NCBI RefSeq assembly: GCF_017874595.1
Contig: NZ_JAGILA010000011.1
Location: 124,001-188,000 of the forward strand
DNA from: Sinorhizobium kostiense
GTDB lineage: Bacteria; Pseudomonadota; Alphaproteobacteria; Rhizobiales; Rhizobiaceae
Direction of reading: 5' to 3'
DNA length: 64,000 nt
The notes under the pieces are model-generated. The model searched no databases. It saw only the letters and a list, made by a program, of their open reading frames with translations, and was not told where the DNA came from. The translations under genes and the position numbers were made by a program. Shown here piece by piece: positions 41,631-50,612 of the stretch; position 1 is the first letter of the stretch; every line of letters starts with the position of its first letter.

Positions 41631-42230
41631 GTGCTCGCCCGTTATTTAGATACTCCACTGCGCAAGATCGTCGCGCTCGTGCTGCTGCTCAACCTTGGCT
41701 ATTTCGGGGTGGAATTTGCCGTGGCGCTTGCCATCGGCTCGGTCGCGCTCTTCGCCGACAGCATCGATTTCCTCGAGGACGCCTCTATCAATCTGTTGAT
41801 CCTCCTCGCGCTTGGCTTTTCGCCGAGAAATCGTGCACGTGTCGGCATGGCCCTCGCCATCGTCTTGCTTGTCCCGGGACTGGCAACTTTGTGGACGGCC
41901 TACGACCGCTTCGCCAACCCGGTTCCGCCAGAACCGTTCTCCCTTTCGCTCGCTGGAGCCGGGGCGCTCGCGACAAATCTCACTTGCGCCTTTCTGCTCG
42001 CGGCGTTCCGGCACGAAAGCGGCAGTCTCACTCGTGCAGCCTTTCTTTCCGCGCGCAACGACGTAGTGGCCAATGTGGCGATCATCTGCGCCGGGCTGGT
42101 CACGGCGTTCCTGTGGCACTCGGTCTGGCCCGATCTCATCGTCGGGCTGGGCATTGCCGCGATGAACGCCGATGCGGCGCGAGAAGTCTGGCAAGCCGCG
42201 CGCGAGGAAAACAAGCTCGCCGAAGCCTGA
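41631..42230 (+). CDS. Minimal cation diffusion facilitator (CDF) protein
   Basis: 199 residues starting at GTG 41631, which follows GGAGGAAGG; the in-frame ATG upstream would add a sequence rich in Trp and Arg. Five to six membrane helices are seen. Helix 2 holds DFLED (Asp-x3-Asp), matching site A of YiiP. In helix 5 the usual His-x3-Asp reads SARND, so the His is a Ser. The cytosolic C-terminal domain of classical CDFs is missing. Export of a divalent metal is likely; specificity is uncertain. Divergent from the NRAMP-like gene. Confidence 0.8.
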   Translation: MLARYLDTPLRKIVALVLLLNLGYFGVEFAVALAIGSVALFADSIDFLEDASINLLILLALGFSPRNRARVGMALAIVLLVPGLATLWTAYDRFANPVPPEPFSLSLAGAGALATNLTCAFLLAAFRHESGSLTRAAFLSARNDVVANVAIICAGLVTAFLWHSVWPDLIVGLGIAAMNADAAREVWQAAREENKLAEA

Positions 42231-42434
42231 ACACCAGCGGTCTGAGGCTGATGTCTCAGTTGCGAGCCAGGCTTGGCTGGATCTAGCCATAGATCACGAT
42301 CCGGAGCGTCAGCCCACGGCCGCGGTCCAGCATCTCTTTTCGAAACGACACCATCCATCGATTGCCGAAGTCGGCGGCCCCGGGGTGAGCTTCGCTTGTT
42401 TTTCGCCATCTGTGTCCAGGCTCAGAACCTAGGA

Positions 42435-42770
42435 TCAGGGGCTGGATCCGAAAAAGGCGAGGCGGGTGAGCAAGACGTAGTTCGATTCCGAGACCATCAA
42501 GGCTACGAAGACCAACACCAGGAGGGGCGGCAGCAGGATCGCATAGGTCAGCGCAAGGCGCTCCCAGGCCATATGCATGAACACGGCGACGATAAGGCCG
42601 GCCTTGAGCATCATGAAGATCAGGATCAGCGACCAGCGCAAAAAGCCCTGCAGCCCGAAGTAATCGATCAGATAGGAGAAAAAGCTGAGAACGAACAGCA
42701 GCCCCCAGACAAGGAGATAGAGCTTGATCGGATGCTGTTGCTGTTCCGCATGTGTCTCCGTGTGCGCCAT
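42435..42770 (-). CDS. Cytochrome c oxidase subunit IV (CtaF/CoxF-type, caa3-like)
   Basis: 111 residues with three membrane helices (YLLVWGLLFVLSFFSYLI, SLILIFMMLKAGLIVAVFMH, ALTYAILLPPLLVLVFVALM). The helix pattern with HMAWE between helices two and three is that of prokaryotic subunit IV (COX4_pro). ATG 42770 follows GGAGGGC. It is the last gene of the oxidase operon, 10 nt after subunit III. It likely stabilises the complex rather than taking part in catalysis. Confidence 0.88.
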   Translation of the reverse strand: MAHTETHAEQQQHPIKLYLLVWGLLFVLSFFSYLIDYFGLQGFLRWSLILIFMMLKAGLIVAVFMHMAWERLALTYAILLPPLLVLVFVALMVSESNYVLLTRLAFFGSSP

Positions 42771-42780
42771 GATGCCCTCC

Positions 42781-43503
42781 TCACCACAGGTAGAAGAATG
42801 CGAAGATGAAGACCCAGACCAGATCGACGAAGTGCCAGTAAAGGCCCGTGATCTCGACGATTTCATATCGACCCTTGCGGCTGGTGAAGAAGCCGCGCCG
42901 TTCCGTCTCGAAATCTCCGCGCCAGACCTTGCGTGCGATGATCAGCAGGAAGATCACGCCGAAAGTAACGTGGGTGCCGTGAAAACCGGTGATCATGAAG
43001 AAGGAGGAGCCGAACTGGGCCGCGCCCCAGGGATTGCCCCAGGGCCGCACGCCCTCGGCAATCAGCTTCGACCACTCGAACGCCTGCATACCGACGAAGG
43101 TGGCGCCGAAGAGGGCGGTGACAAGCATCAGTACCGCGGTCATCTTCCGGTCGCGACGGTAGCCGTAGTTGACGGCCATCGCCATGGTGCCGCTCGAGGA
43201 AATCAGCACGAAGGTCATGATGGCGATAAGGATCAGCGGCATGTGTGTTCCAGCGATCTCCAGCGCAAAGACCTCGCTGGGATTCGGCCAGGGAACGGTG
43301 GTCGACATCCGCGCCACCATGTAAGCAAGCAGGAAACAGCCGAAGACGAAGGTATCGCTCAAGAGAAAGATCCACATCATGGCCTTTCCCCAGGAGACTT
43401 TCTTGAAGGTTTGCTGGTCCGATGCCCAGTCTGCCGCAAGACCCGCCATACCGGCGGGGCGAGGCAGCGATTCTGCTGGGTGGGTCTTCAGTGGAGCAGA
43501 CAT
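42781..43503 (-). CDS. Cytochrome c oxidase subunit III (CoxO/P-like, first of two)
   Basis: 240 residues with about six membrane helices. WGKAMMWIFLLSDTFVFGCF, QAFEWSKLIAEG, FFMITGFHGTHVTFGVIFLL and ITGLYWHFVDLVWVFIFAFF are standard subunit III motifs. A second subunit III gene lies directly upstream. Gene order II-I-III-III-IV resembles the alternative oxidase cluster coxMNOP of Bradyrhizobium. Confidence 0.9.
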   Translation of the reverse strand: MSAPLKTHPAESLPRPAGMAGLAADWASDQQTFKKVSWGKAMMWIFLLSDTFVFGCFLLAYMVARMSTTVPWPNPSEVFALEIAGTHMPLILIAIMTFVLISSSGTMAMAVNYGYRRDRKMTAVLMLVTALFGATFVGMQAFEWSKLIAEGVRPWGNPWGAAQFGSSFFMITGFHGTHVTFGVIFLLIIARKVWRGDFETERRGFFTSRKGRYEIVEITGLYWHFVDLVWVFIFAFFYLW

Positions 43504-43516
43504 GTCAGTGGGTCCC

Positions 43517-44215
43517 TTACGTCAGCAACTGGCGGCAGAAATCGATGACCTCGTTCGCCCAGCCGGATAAGAGGACAAAGAGGACCAGCCACACCACCAG
43601 CATGAAGTGCCAGTAGATGGCGCACAGTTCGATAAGGAGGCGCGCCCGGCGATCGAGCGCACCGAGCCGGACGCGGGCTATCGTTCGACCGAGTGCGGCG
43701 AGGCCACCGATAATATGTAGGCCATGCAGGCCGGTCAGCATGTAAAAGAAGCTGTTGGCGGGGTTGTTGGCCAGGACATAGCCGGAGCCGACAAGCGTCC
43801 GCCAGGCAAAGAGCTGTCCCACGAGAAAGGCAAGTCCCGCCGCCAGCGCCATCAGGAGAGCGGTTCGGGCGGCATCATCGTGCTGCCGCTCGGCCTCGAT
43901 CCTTGTCCGGTGCAGGGCGAGGCTCGCGAGCGCGAGGACCCCGGTATTGACCCAGAGCAATCCAGGCAGCGGTAGCGCGCCCCAGTCGGACGAGGCCATG
44001 CGCATGAAATAGGCGCTGATCGAGAGGGCGAACAGCGAGCCGACGACGGCGAGGAAGACGCCGAGCCCGACCTTCTCCGCCGGCAGCGGCTGACTGCGCC
44101 GGTGGTCGTGTGCATGCCCGACCTCGAGCCAGGGCCTCGATGCCAGACGCTGCTGGGCAAGCCACCAGATGATGATGGCGGCGATCGCCGCCAGGAAAAC
44201 CATCATCACGCTCAT
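43517..44215 (-). CDS. Cytochrome c oxidase subunit III (second, divergent)
   Basis: 232 residues. SFFYMLTGLHGLHIIGGLAAL and LCAIYWHFMLVVWLVLFVLL are the C-terminal signatures of subunit III, while the N-terminal half (MSVMMVFLAAIAAIIIWWLA, HAHDHRRSQPLPAEKVGLG) is unlike the other copy. Its ATG overlaps the end of the subunit I gene by four bases (ATGA). Two adjacent, non-identical subunit III genes point to an asymmetric or alternative assembly rather than a tandem duplication. Confidence 0.88.
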   Translation of the reverse strand: MSVMMVFLAAIAAIIIWWLAQQRLASRPWLEVGHAHDHRRSQPLPAEKVGLGVFLAVVGSLFALSISAYFMRMASSDWGALPLPGLLWVNTGVLALASLALHRTRIEAERQHDDAARTALLMALAAGLAFLVGQLFAWRTLVGSGYVLANNPANSFFYMLTGLHGLHIIGGLAALGRTIARVRLGALDRRARLLIELCAIYWHFMLVVWLVLFVLLSGWANEVIDFCRQLLT

Positions 44216-45990
44216 GGGGCGGCCTCGTGGCTCGCGCCGCCGGGGGTCGGATGGTTCTGCGGAATGAAGTCCTCGGGCGCTCCGGGGACGCTGTAATCAT
44301 AGGCCCAGCGATAGACGACCGGCAGCTCCTTGCCCCAATTGCCGTGCGGCGGCGGTGTCTCGGGCGTCTGCCATTCGAGCGTCGTTGCCCGCCAGGGATT
44401 GCCGCCCGCCTCGCGGCCATGGCGCAGGCTCCAGACGAGGTTGAAGAGGAACAGGATCTGAGCGGCACCGACGATCAGCGCCATGATGCTGATGAAAGCG
44501 TTGAGATCGTTGATCGATTCAGGCACGAATGCTGCCTCGCCGAGCTCGTGATAGCGCCGCGGAACGCCAGCAAGGCCGACATAGTGCATCGGGAAGAAGA
44601 TCGCGTAAGCGCCAACGAAGGTGACCCAGAAATGGATCTGGCCAAGCGTTTCGTTGAGCATGCGCCCGGTGATCTTCGGATACCAGTGGTAGATCGCGCC
44701 GAATATGACGAGGATCGGCGCAACTCCCATCACCATATGGAAATGCGCGACGACGAACATGGTGTCGGAGAGCGGCACGTCGACCACGACGTTGCCGAGG
44801 AAGAGCCCCGTGAGACCGCCATTGACGAAGGTGACGATGAAGGCGAGCGCGAAAAGCATCGGCAAGGTCAGGTGGATGTCGCCGCGCCAGAGCGTCAGCA
44901 CCCAGTTATAGACCTTGATTGCCGTCGGCACCGCGATAATCAGCGTCGTCGTGGCGAAGAAGAAACCGAAATACGGGTTCATCCCGCTCACATACATATG
45001 GTGCGCCCAGACGATGAAGGAGAGGCCGCCGATGATGACGATCGCCCAGACCATCATCCGGTAGCCGAAGATGTTCTTGCGCGCGTGCGTACTGATGAGA
45101 TCGGAGACGATGCCGAAGGCCGGCAGCGCGACGATATAGACCTCCGGGTGTCCGAAGAACCAGAACAAGTGCTGGAACAGGATGGGGCTGCCGCCTCCAT
45201 GTTGCAGCTGCTCGCCCATTTCGACGATCGCCGGCATGAAGAAGCTGGTGCCGAGCAGCCGGTCGAAGAGCATCATCACGCAAGCGACGAAGAGGGCGGG
45301 GAAGGCGAGCAATGCCATCACGGTTGCTGTGAAAATGCCCCAGACGGTGAGCGGCATGCGCATCAACGTCATGCCTCGGGCGCGACCCTGAAGCACGGTA
45401 ACGACATAGTTGAGCCCGCCCATTGTGAAGCCGATGATGAAGATGATCAGCGAGGAAAGCATCAGGATGATGCCCCAGTCCCGGCCTCCCGGGGTGCCGG
45501 AGAGAACGGCCTGAGGCGGGTACAGCGTCCAGCCGGCGCCGGTCGGCCCACCAGGCGCGAAGAAGCTTGCAACGAGCACCAGCACGGCGAGCAGGTAGAT
45601 CCAGTAGCTCAGCATATTGGCATAAGGGAACACCATGTCGCGCGCGCCGACCATCAGCGGGATGAGGTAGTTACCGAAGCCTCCCAGGAAGAGCGCCGTC
45701 AGCAGGTAGATCACCATGATCATCCCATGCATCGTGATGTACTGGTAATAGGCCTCCGCATCCACCAGTTGGAACGTATCGGGAAAGCCAAGCTGCAGAC
45801 GCATCAACCAGGAGAGCACCAGCGCCACCATGCCGATGGCGATCGCCGTCGTCGCGTATTGGATCGCGATGATCTTCGCGTCCTGGCTGAAGACATAGCG
45901 CGTCCACCAGCTGTGCGGATGGTAGAGCTCAACATCCTCGACTTCGGGAGGCGGAAGCGCCTCGCCAATACCAGACCGGACGTCGACCAT
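44212..45990 (-). CDS. Cytochrome c oxidase subunit I (alternative aa3-type)
   Basis: 592 residues with twelve-plus membrane helices. Catalytic ligands are visible: the haem His in YITMHGMIMVIY, CuB His with the cross-linked Tyr in FWFFGHPEVYIVALP, the His pair in VWAHHMYVSG and the haem ligands in FVVAHFHMVMG. The proton-channel Glu is present in HPEVY. AGGAGACACG precedes ATG 45990. It lies 23 nt after the subunit II gene. This is the core of a proton-pumping haem-copper oxidase reducing oxygen with electrons from cytochrome c. Confidence 0.95.
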   Translation of the reverse strand: MVDVRSGIGEALPPPEVEDVELYHPHSWWTRYVFSQDAKIIAIQYATTAIAIGMVALVLSWLMRLQLGFPDTFQLVDAEAYYQYITMHGMIMVIYLLTALFLGGFGNYLIPLMVGARDMVFPYANMLSYWIYLLAVLVLVASFFAPGGPTGAGWTLYPPQAVLSGTPGGRDWGIILMLSSLIIFIIGFTMGGLNYVVTVLQGRARGMTLMRMPLTVWGIFTATVMALLAFPALFVACVMMLFDRLLGTSFFMPAIVEMGEQLQHGGGSPILFQHLFWFFGHPEVYIVALPAFGIVSDLISTHARKNIFGYRMMVWAIVIIGGLSFIVWAHHMYVSGMNPYFGFFFATTTLIIAVPTAIKVYNWVLTLWRGDIHLTLPMLFALAFIVTFVNGGLTGLFLGNVVVDVPLSDTMFVVAHFHMVMGVAPILVIFGAIYHWYPKITGRMLNETLGQIHFWVTFVGAYAIFFPMHYVGLAGVPRRYHELGEAAFVPESINDLNAFISIMALIVGAAQILFLFNLVWSLRHGREAGGNPWRATTLEWQTPETPPPHGNWGKELPVVYRWAYDYSVPGAPEDFIPQNHPTPGGASHEAAP

Positions 45991-46013
45991 CGTGTCTCCT
46001 CCCAGGTGCTAAT

Positions 46014-46868
46014 TCACGGCGCCTTGTGTTGCGCCGTCGCCGCGGCCATCGCCGTAACCGGCGATCGCGTCTCGGATGATGCGCTCAATTGCGAAAAGGT
46101 CTGCTGCTCGGCCAGCCAGGCCTGATAGTCTTCTTCGGTGTCGACCACGACGGTGCCGCGCATTTGCGGGTGGCCGACACCACAGAGCTCTGCGCAGAGG
46201 ATCTCGAAAGTGCCGGTCCGTGTCGGGGTCAGCCACAAATAGGTGACCATGCCGGGGACCATGTCCATCTTGGCGCGGAATTCCGGCACGTAGAAGTCAT
46301 GCAGCACGTCGACGGATCTGAGCAGAACCTTGACCGGCTTGCCGATTGGCAGGTGCAGCTCGCCGCCCTCGATAATGAGATCGTCGAGGCTGGCGGCATC
46401 GTTTCGGTTGAGGCCTAGCGGGTTTTCCGGCTTGACATCGCGCGCATCCGTCGTGCCCAATTTCCCATCGGCGCCGGGAAGCCGGAAGTTCCACAGCCAT
46501 TGCTGCCCCACAACCTCCACTTCGGCAGCCCCGTCGGGAACGGTGATGAACTGGTTCCAGACGAACAGGCCAGGGGTCAGCATCGCCGCTACGCCGAGCG
46601 TGGTGCCCGTCGCGAGCCAGCTTTCCAGCCTTCGATTTTCGGGCTCATAGTCCGCGGTGTTGCCGGGCCGATGGCGAAAACGCAGCACGCAATAGGCCAT
46701 GAAAAGCACGATGGCGACAAAGGCGAAGCCGGTGATCCAGAAGGTGATGATGATGGTGTTGTCGATGAAGCTCCAGTTGGAGGCGATTGGCGTCCACCAC
46801 CAGGGGCTGAGCACATGGAACAAGACCGACCCGAGGGCCAGCAAAACCAGAATCACTACCACGGCCAT
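46014..46868 (-). CDS. Cytochrome c oxidase subunit II with CuA site
   Basis: 284 residues. Three membrane helices precede the cupredoxin domain. CuA ligands are seen as VDVLHDFYVP and CAELCGVGHPQM. Unlike caa3 oxidases there is no fused cytochrome c domain at the C-terminus, so a separate donor is needed; a cytochrome c gene lies just upstream. GAGGGACAGGAA precedes the start. An Ala/Thr-rich low-complexity tail ends the protein. Confidence 0.93.
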   Translation of the reverse strand: MAVVVILVLLALGSVLFHVLSPWWWTPIASNWSFIDNTIIITFWITGFAFVAIVLFMAYCVLRFRHRPGNTADYEPENRRLESWLATGTTLGVAAMLTPGLFVWNQFITVPDGAAEVEVVGQQWLWNFRLPGADGKLGTTDARDVKPENPLGLNRNDAASLDDLIIEGGELHLPIGKPVKVLLRSVDVLHDFYVPEFRAKMDMVPGMVTYLWLTPTRTGTFEILCAELCGVGHPQMRGTVVVDTEEDYQAWLAEQQTFSQLSASSETRSPVTAMAAATAQHKAP

Positions 46869-47105
46869 TTCCTGTCCCTCCCCGCCTTGATCGGCCGTGA
46901 GACGAATGCTTAATCCGCAGCGTTCCGATCACAATTATTGCACGAACGGAAAATAGTGGCAAATCGCCCGTTCGAGCGGGACGCGCTCACATGCATTCGC
47001 GCTGCCGCTCTATCTGTTTGTTCTTGCCGCGTTTGTGCAAGCTCACGAATTTCCACCTGACTGCGAAACGCTCCAGGCACGCGGCACCTTCTCCCGAGGG
47101 TTGTC
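46869..47105 (-). promoter_or_regulatory. Leader/promoter region of the oxidase operon
   Basis: 237 nt between the cytochrome c stop and the subunit II start, without a gene. CGAACGG (46944-46950) and CCGTTCG (about 46969-46975) form an inverted repeat with an 18-nt spacer and could be an operator or attenuator stem. The length suggests a promoter separate from that of the cytochrome c gene. Confidence 0.4.
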
Positions 47106-47492
47106 TTACTTAGAATGCTGCTTGAGGTAGGCGATAACGTTGTTGAGGTCTTCCTCCTTCTTGAGGCCGGGAAAAACCATCTTCGTTCCCTTGATCATCG
47201 CCTTGGGATCCTGGAGGTATTCGCGCAAGGTCGCCTCATCCCAGACGAGGCCCTTCTCTCCCGCCTCGACCATTGCCGGCGAGTAACGGAATTTTGCGTG
47301 CGTGCCTGCCTTCCTGCCGATGACATTCTGCAACGAGGGTCCCACCCTGTTCTGGTCCTTGTCGACGACGTGGCAAGCGGTGCACTTCTTGAAGACGGTT
47401 GCGCCGGCCTCGGCATCGCCTTCCTGCGCAAGGGTGACGGCCGGACAGAGCAGCAGTGCCGAAAGGGACAGGGCAACGACAGGATTCCGCAT
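47106..47492 (-). CDS. Periplasmic class I cytochrome c (c2-like)
   Basis: 128 residues. A signal peptide (VVALSLSALLLCPAVTLAQ) precedes a c2-type fold. The haem motif is CTACH (Cys37, Cys40, His41) and the probable sixth ligand is Met105 in GTKMVFPG. GAGGATGTAAC precedes ATG 47492. Located 237 nt upstream of the oxidase genes and co-oriented, it is the likely electron donor to the CuA site. Confidence 0.92.
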   Translation of the reverse strand: MRNPVVALSLSALLLCPAVTLAQEGDAEAGATVFKKCTACHVVDKDQNRVGPSLQNVIGRKAGTHAKFRYSPAMVEAGEKGLVWDEATLREYLQDPKAMIKGTKMVFPGLKKEEDLNNVIAYLKQHSK

Positions 47493-47682
47493 GTTACATC
47501 CTCATTTCGCGGGGGCGGGCGGCACAAGGGAGCGTATCGTCAAAACATGGCTTGGCGGCTCTTGCTTCTCTTGGGAATGCGACGCCGAGGCGGTTGATAC
47601 TTGCGACAGAGAAGAAGCTAGTCCTTGCCGAGAAGAAGTCAATCGCCCCATTCGAGTGAGGAGAAAGGCCGTGAATGGACCC

Positions 47683-48750
47683 TCAGATGCGTTTTCCATC
47701 CTGGCCGAAGAAATGAAGGCTGTGGTCGGGGAAGCGGACCGGGACCGTTCCGGAAGCGGTCAGGAAGGAGCGCTCGTGGGTGAACGCCTTGAAGCTCGAC
47801 CCTCCGAGCGATAGATGCAGGATTATTCCGAAGCCGGTCGGCTCGACCAGGTCGACATTGGCGAGCAGTGTCTCGGGCCCGTGACCGGCAAGCACGACAT
47901 GTTCGGGTCGAATGCCGAGCGTGGTGAAATCGCCTTCAGCGATCGGCGCCGGCGTTTCGAGCGGAATGCCGACGCCGCCCGCAATCTCGAGGCGCGGCCT
48001 TTCGCCAGCGTGATACCTGCCTTCGAAGAAGTTCATGCCAGGTGAGCCGATGAAACCGGCAACGAAGAGATTGGCGGGGCGATCATAGAGGTCGAGCGGA
48101 CTTCCCACCTGCTGAACGACGCCGGCATTCATCGCGACGATACGGTCGGCGAGGGTCATCGCCTCGATCTGGTCGTGCGTCACATAGATCGAGGTGGCGC
48201 CGAGATCCTTGTGCAGTTTCTTGATTTCGGCTCGCATCTGCTCGCGCAAGCGGGCGTCGAGGTTCGACAGCGGCTCGTCGAAGAGGAAGGCCTTCGGCTG
48301 GCGCACGATGGCGCGGCCCATGGCGACGCGCTGGCGCTGGCCGCCGGAGAGCGCGCGCGGGCGGCGTTCGAGCAGCGGTTCGAGCCCGAGCTTGGCGGCG
48401 GCGCCGGCCACCACCTGCAGGATTTTTCCCTTCGGCGTCTTTCTCAGCCGGAGGCTGTAGCTCATGTTTCGCGCGACCGACATATGCGGGTAGAGCGCAT
48501 AGGACTGGAACACCATGGCGATGTCGCGATCTTTTGGCGCAAGCTCGTTGACCCGCTTGCCGGCAATGCGGATCTCGCCGGCAGTGACGCTTTCGAGGCC
48601 GGCGATCATACGCAGCAGCGTTGACTTGCCGCAGCCGGAGGGGCCGACGAGCACGACGAATTCTCCGTCGCGGATCGCAAGGTCGACGTCGTGCAGCACC
48701 GGATGGCTGCCGTAGGATTTCTGGATATTGGCGATATCGATTGAAGCCAT
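47683..48750 (-). CDS. CUT1 ABC transporter ATP-binding protein (UgpC/MalK type)
   Basis: 355 residues. Walker A GPSGCGKST at 36-44, signature LSGGQRQRVAMGRAI, Walker B FLFDEPLSNLD, and a C-terminal TOBE/OB domain (LGIRPEHVVLAGHGPE) typical of sugar and glycerophosphodiester importers. It is the last gene of the operon, 6 nt after the permease. The regulatory C-terminal domain is of normal length. Confidence 0.92.
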   Translation of the reverse strand: MASIDIANIQKSYGSHPVLHDVDLAIRDGEFVVLVGPSGCGKSTLLRMIAGLESVTAGEIRIAGKRVNELAPKDRDIAMVFQSYALYPHMSVARNMSYSLRLRKTPKGKILQVVAGAAAKLGLEPLLERRPRALSGGQRQRVAMGRAIVRQPKAFLFDEPLSNLDARLREQMRAEIKKLHKDLGATSIYVTHDQIEAMTLADRIVAMNAGVVQQVGSPLDLYDRPANLFVAGFIGSPGMNFFEGRYHAGERPRLEIAGGVGIPLETPAPIAEGDFTTLGIRPEHVVLAGHGPETLLANVDLVEPTGFGIILHLSLGGSSFKAFTHERSFLTASGTVPVRFPDHSLHFFGQDGKRI

Positions 48751-48756
48751 TGGTGA

Positions 48757-49590
48757 TCAGCCTTTGACCGCGCCGGCCGTGAGGCCCTGGACAAGATAGC
48801 GTTGAATGAGCAGGAAAAAGAGGCAGGCCGGGATCAGCGCCAGCACGCCGGCTGCCATCATCTGCCCGAAATCGACCGAGAATTTGGAGACAAAGGAAAG
48901 AAGCCCGACCGGGAATGTCGCCTGCTCGTTGCCGGAAATCAGCATCAATGCGAAGAGCAGCTCGCTCCAGGCGGCGGTGAAAACGAATCCGAGTGTTGCC
49001 GCGATCCCGGGCAGCGTCAGCGGCAAGATAATCTGCCGGAAGGCCACGAACTGGGTGGCTCCGTCGATCATCGCCGCCTCTTCCAGATCCCTCGGAATCC
49101 CGTCGAAGAAGGATTGCATCAGGAAGGTGGCGAAGGGCACGTTGAAGGCCGAGTAGACGATGACGAGGCCGGTCAGGCTGTTCGTGAGCCCCATTGGCGA
49201 CAGGATCTTGAAGATCGGCGCGACCAGCATCACAAGCGGGAACATCTGGGTCAATAGCATCAGGGTCACCAGCCAGTACTTGCCACGAAAACGGAACCGC
49301 GACAGCGCGTAGCCGGAGAGCGATGCGAGAACCGTGACGACGACCGCGGTCGAGCCGGAAACGATCAGGCTGTTGCGGAAGAACACCGGAAAGGCGCTGT
49401 GCCTCAGCACGAAATCGAAATGCTCGAGGCTTGCTCGCGACGGCCAGAGCCGGATGCCTTCGGAATAGAGGAGATCGTTGGGCGTCACCGCGACCTTCAG
49501 CAGCCAGAACAGCGGAAAGAGCGCGAAGGCGATGTAAGCGAGGATCGCCAGACGGTGCGCAATGGTGACGAGCAAAGGCTTGGCCCGCAT
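48757..49590 (-). CDS. CUT1 ABC transporter permease (MalG/UgpE type)
   Basis: 277 residues with six helices. The EAA loop reads DLEEAAMIDGATQFVAFRQI. ATG 49590 is chosen because a longer frame would engulf the preceding permease. It lies 5 nt after that permease. FALFPLFWLLKVAVTPNDLL at the N-terminus is the usual MalG-type opening. Confidence 0.91.
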   Translation of the reverse strand: MRAKPLLVTIAHRLAILAYIAFALFPLFWLLKVAVTPNDLLYSEGIRLWPSRASLEHFDFVLRHSAFPVFFRNSLIVSGSTAVVVTVLASLSGYALSRFRFRGKYWLVTLMLLTQMFPLVMLVAPIFKILSPMGLTNSLTGLVIVYSAFNVPFATFLMQSFFDGIPRDLEEAAMIDGATQFVAFRQIILPLTLPGIAATLGFVFTAAWSELLFALMLISGNEQATFPVGLLSFVSKFSVDFGQMMAAGVLALIPACLFFLLIQRYLVQGLTAGAVKG

Positions 49591-49595
49591 CGGTT

Positions 49596-50531
49596 TCAAT
49601 CCTTGCTGATGAGCCACTGCCGCAGGATGACGATCAGCAGCGAATAGGCGAGGAGGAGGGCGAGGAGTACCAGGGCGACGGCCGAGGCGTAACCGAAATC
49701 GAGCCGCTTGAAGGCCTGGGTGAAGATGTAGCTCGCGACTATCTGAGTCCGGTCCGCCGGTCCGCCACCGGTCATGACGACGATCAGATCGGCGAAGTTC
49801 GAGATCCAGACCGTTCGCAGGAGAATGGTGATCGCGATGGTCGGCGCGAGAAAGGGCAGGGTGATCGACAGGAAGCGTTGAACCGGGCCAGCCCCGTCGA
49901 TGCTCGCCGCCTCGTAGAGGTCGCGCGGGATGGCCTGCAGTGCGGCAAGCAGGGTGATGGCGAAGAAGGGAATGCCCCACCAGATATTCGCGACGATCGG
50001 TCCCCACATGGCAAGCTGAGGGTCGGAGAGGATGTTCGCCGGCTGGCTCATGATGCCTATCGCGTAAAGCCAATGCGGCACCGGCCCGACTACGGGATTG
50101 AAAAGCCAGGCCCAGTTGAGGCCGGCAAGAAAGCTCGGTACGGCCCAAGGGAGGAAAACCAGCGCCTGGGCAAGGGCCCGGCCACGGAATGGCTTGTCGA
50201 GCAGCAAGGCGAGGATCAGGCCGAAGGTGAATTGAAGAAGGACGGAGGCGCCGGTCCACCAGAGCGTATTGCGCAGCGATCGGAAGAAGGCCTCGTCCTC
50301 GGCGAGCGCGCGGAAGTGGCCGAGGCCGATGAAAGCGCCGGAGAAGGGATTGAGGAGTTGGACGTCGCGGAAAGCATAGGACACGCCAAGTACCAGCGGC
50401 ACCAGCATCACCGTCACGATCAGGATCAGCGCCGGCGCGGTATAAAGATAGGGCGCCGAGGCGTCCGCGATGCGCTTCATCAGCGGCGGGCGGATTGCGG
50501 GCAGGCCTTTCCGGCGCAGGGTATATTCCAT
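49596..50531 (-). CDS. CUT1 ABC transporter permease (MalF/UgpA type)
   Basis: 311 residues, six helices. EAA loop: DLYEAASIDGAGPVQRFLSI. APALILIVTVMLVPLVLGVS begins the first helix. It follows the substrate-binding gene after an 81-nt gap that contains a strong hairpin, an arrangement common where the binding protein is made in excess. Confidence 0.91.
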   Translation of the reverse strand: MEYTLRRKGLPAIRPPLMKRIADASAPYLYTAPALILIVTVMLVPLVLGVSYAFRDVQLLNPFSGAFIGLGHFRALAEDEAFFRSLRNTLWWTGASVLLQFTFGLILALLLDKPFRGRALAQALVFLPWAVPSFLAGLNWAWLFNPVVGPVPHWLYAIGIMSQPANILSDPQLAMWGPIVANIWWGIPFFAITLLAALQAIPRDLYEAASIDGAGPVQRFLSITLPFLAPTIAITILLRTVWISNFADLIVVMTGGGPADRTQIVASYIFTQAFKRLDFGYASAVALVLLALLLAYSLLIVILRQWLISKD

Positions 50532-50582
50532 CGATGAGGGTTCCTTCCGGCGGCTCCTTGGGCGCGTGGCGTCCCCAGCAGA

Positions 50583-50603
50583 GGGCGGCGCCGTGCGCCG
50601 CCC
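50583..50603 (-). terminator. Intercistronic hairpin downstream of the CUT1 binding-protein gene
   Basis: Perfect 9-bp stem GGGCGGCGC, 3-nt loop, GCGCCGCCC, placed between the binding protein stop (50613) and the permease start (50531). No T-run follows on the coding strand, so it is better seen as an mRNA-stabilising or partial attenuation structure. Confidence 0.6.
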
Positions 50604-50612
50604 TTTTCGCGG

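Noticed and set aside
41380-41658. 92-codon leftward open frame overlapping the start of the CDF gene
   Set aside because: Overlaps a supported start region with a strong ribosome site on the other strand and shows no family resemblance.
44227-46125. 632-codon rightward open frame opposite cytochrome oxidase subunit I
   Set aside because: Extremely His/Asp/Glu/Arg-rich low-complexity product, the expected antisense of a membrane protein gene.
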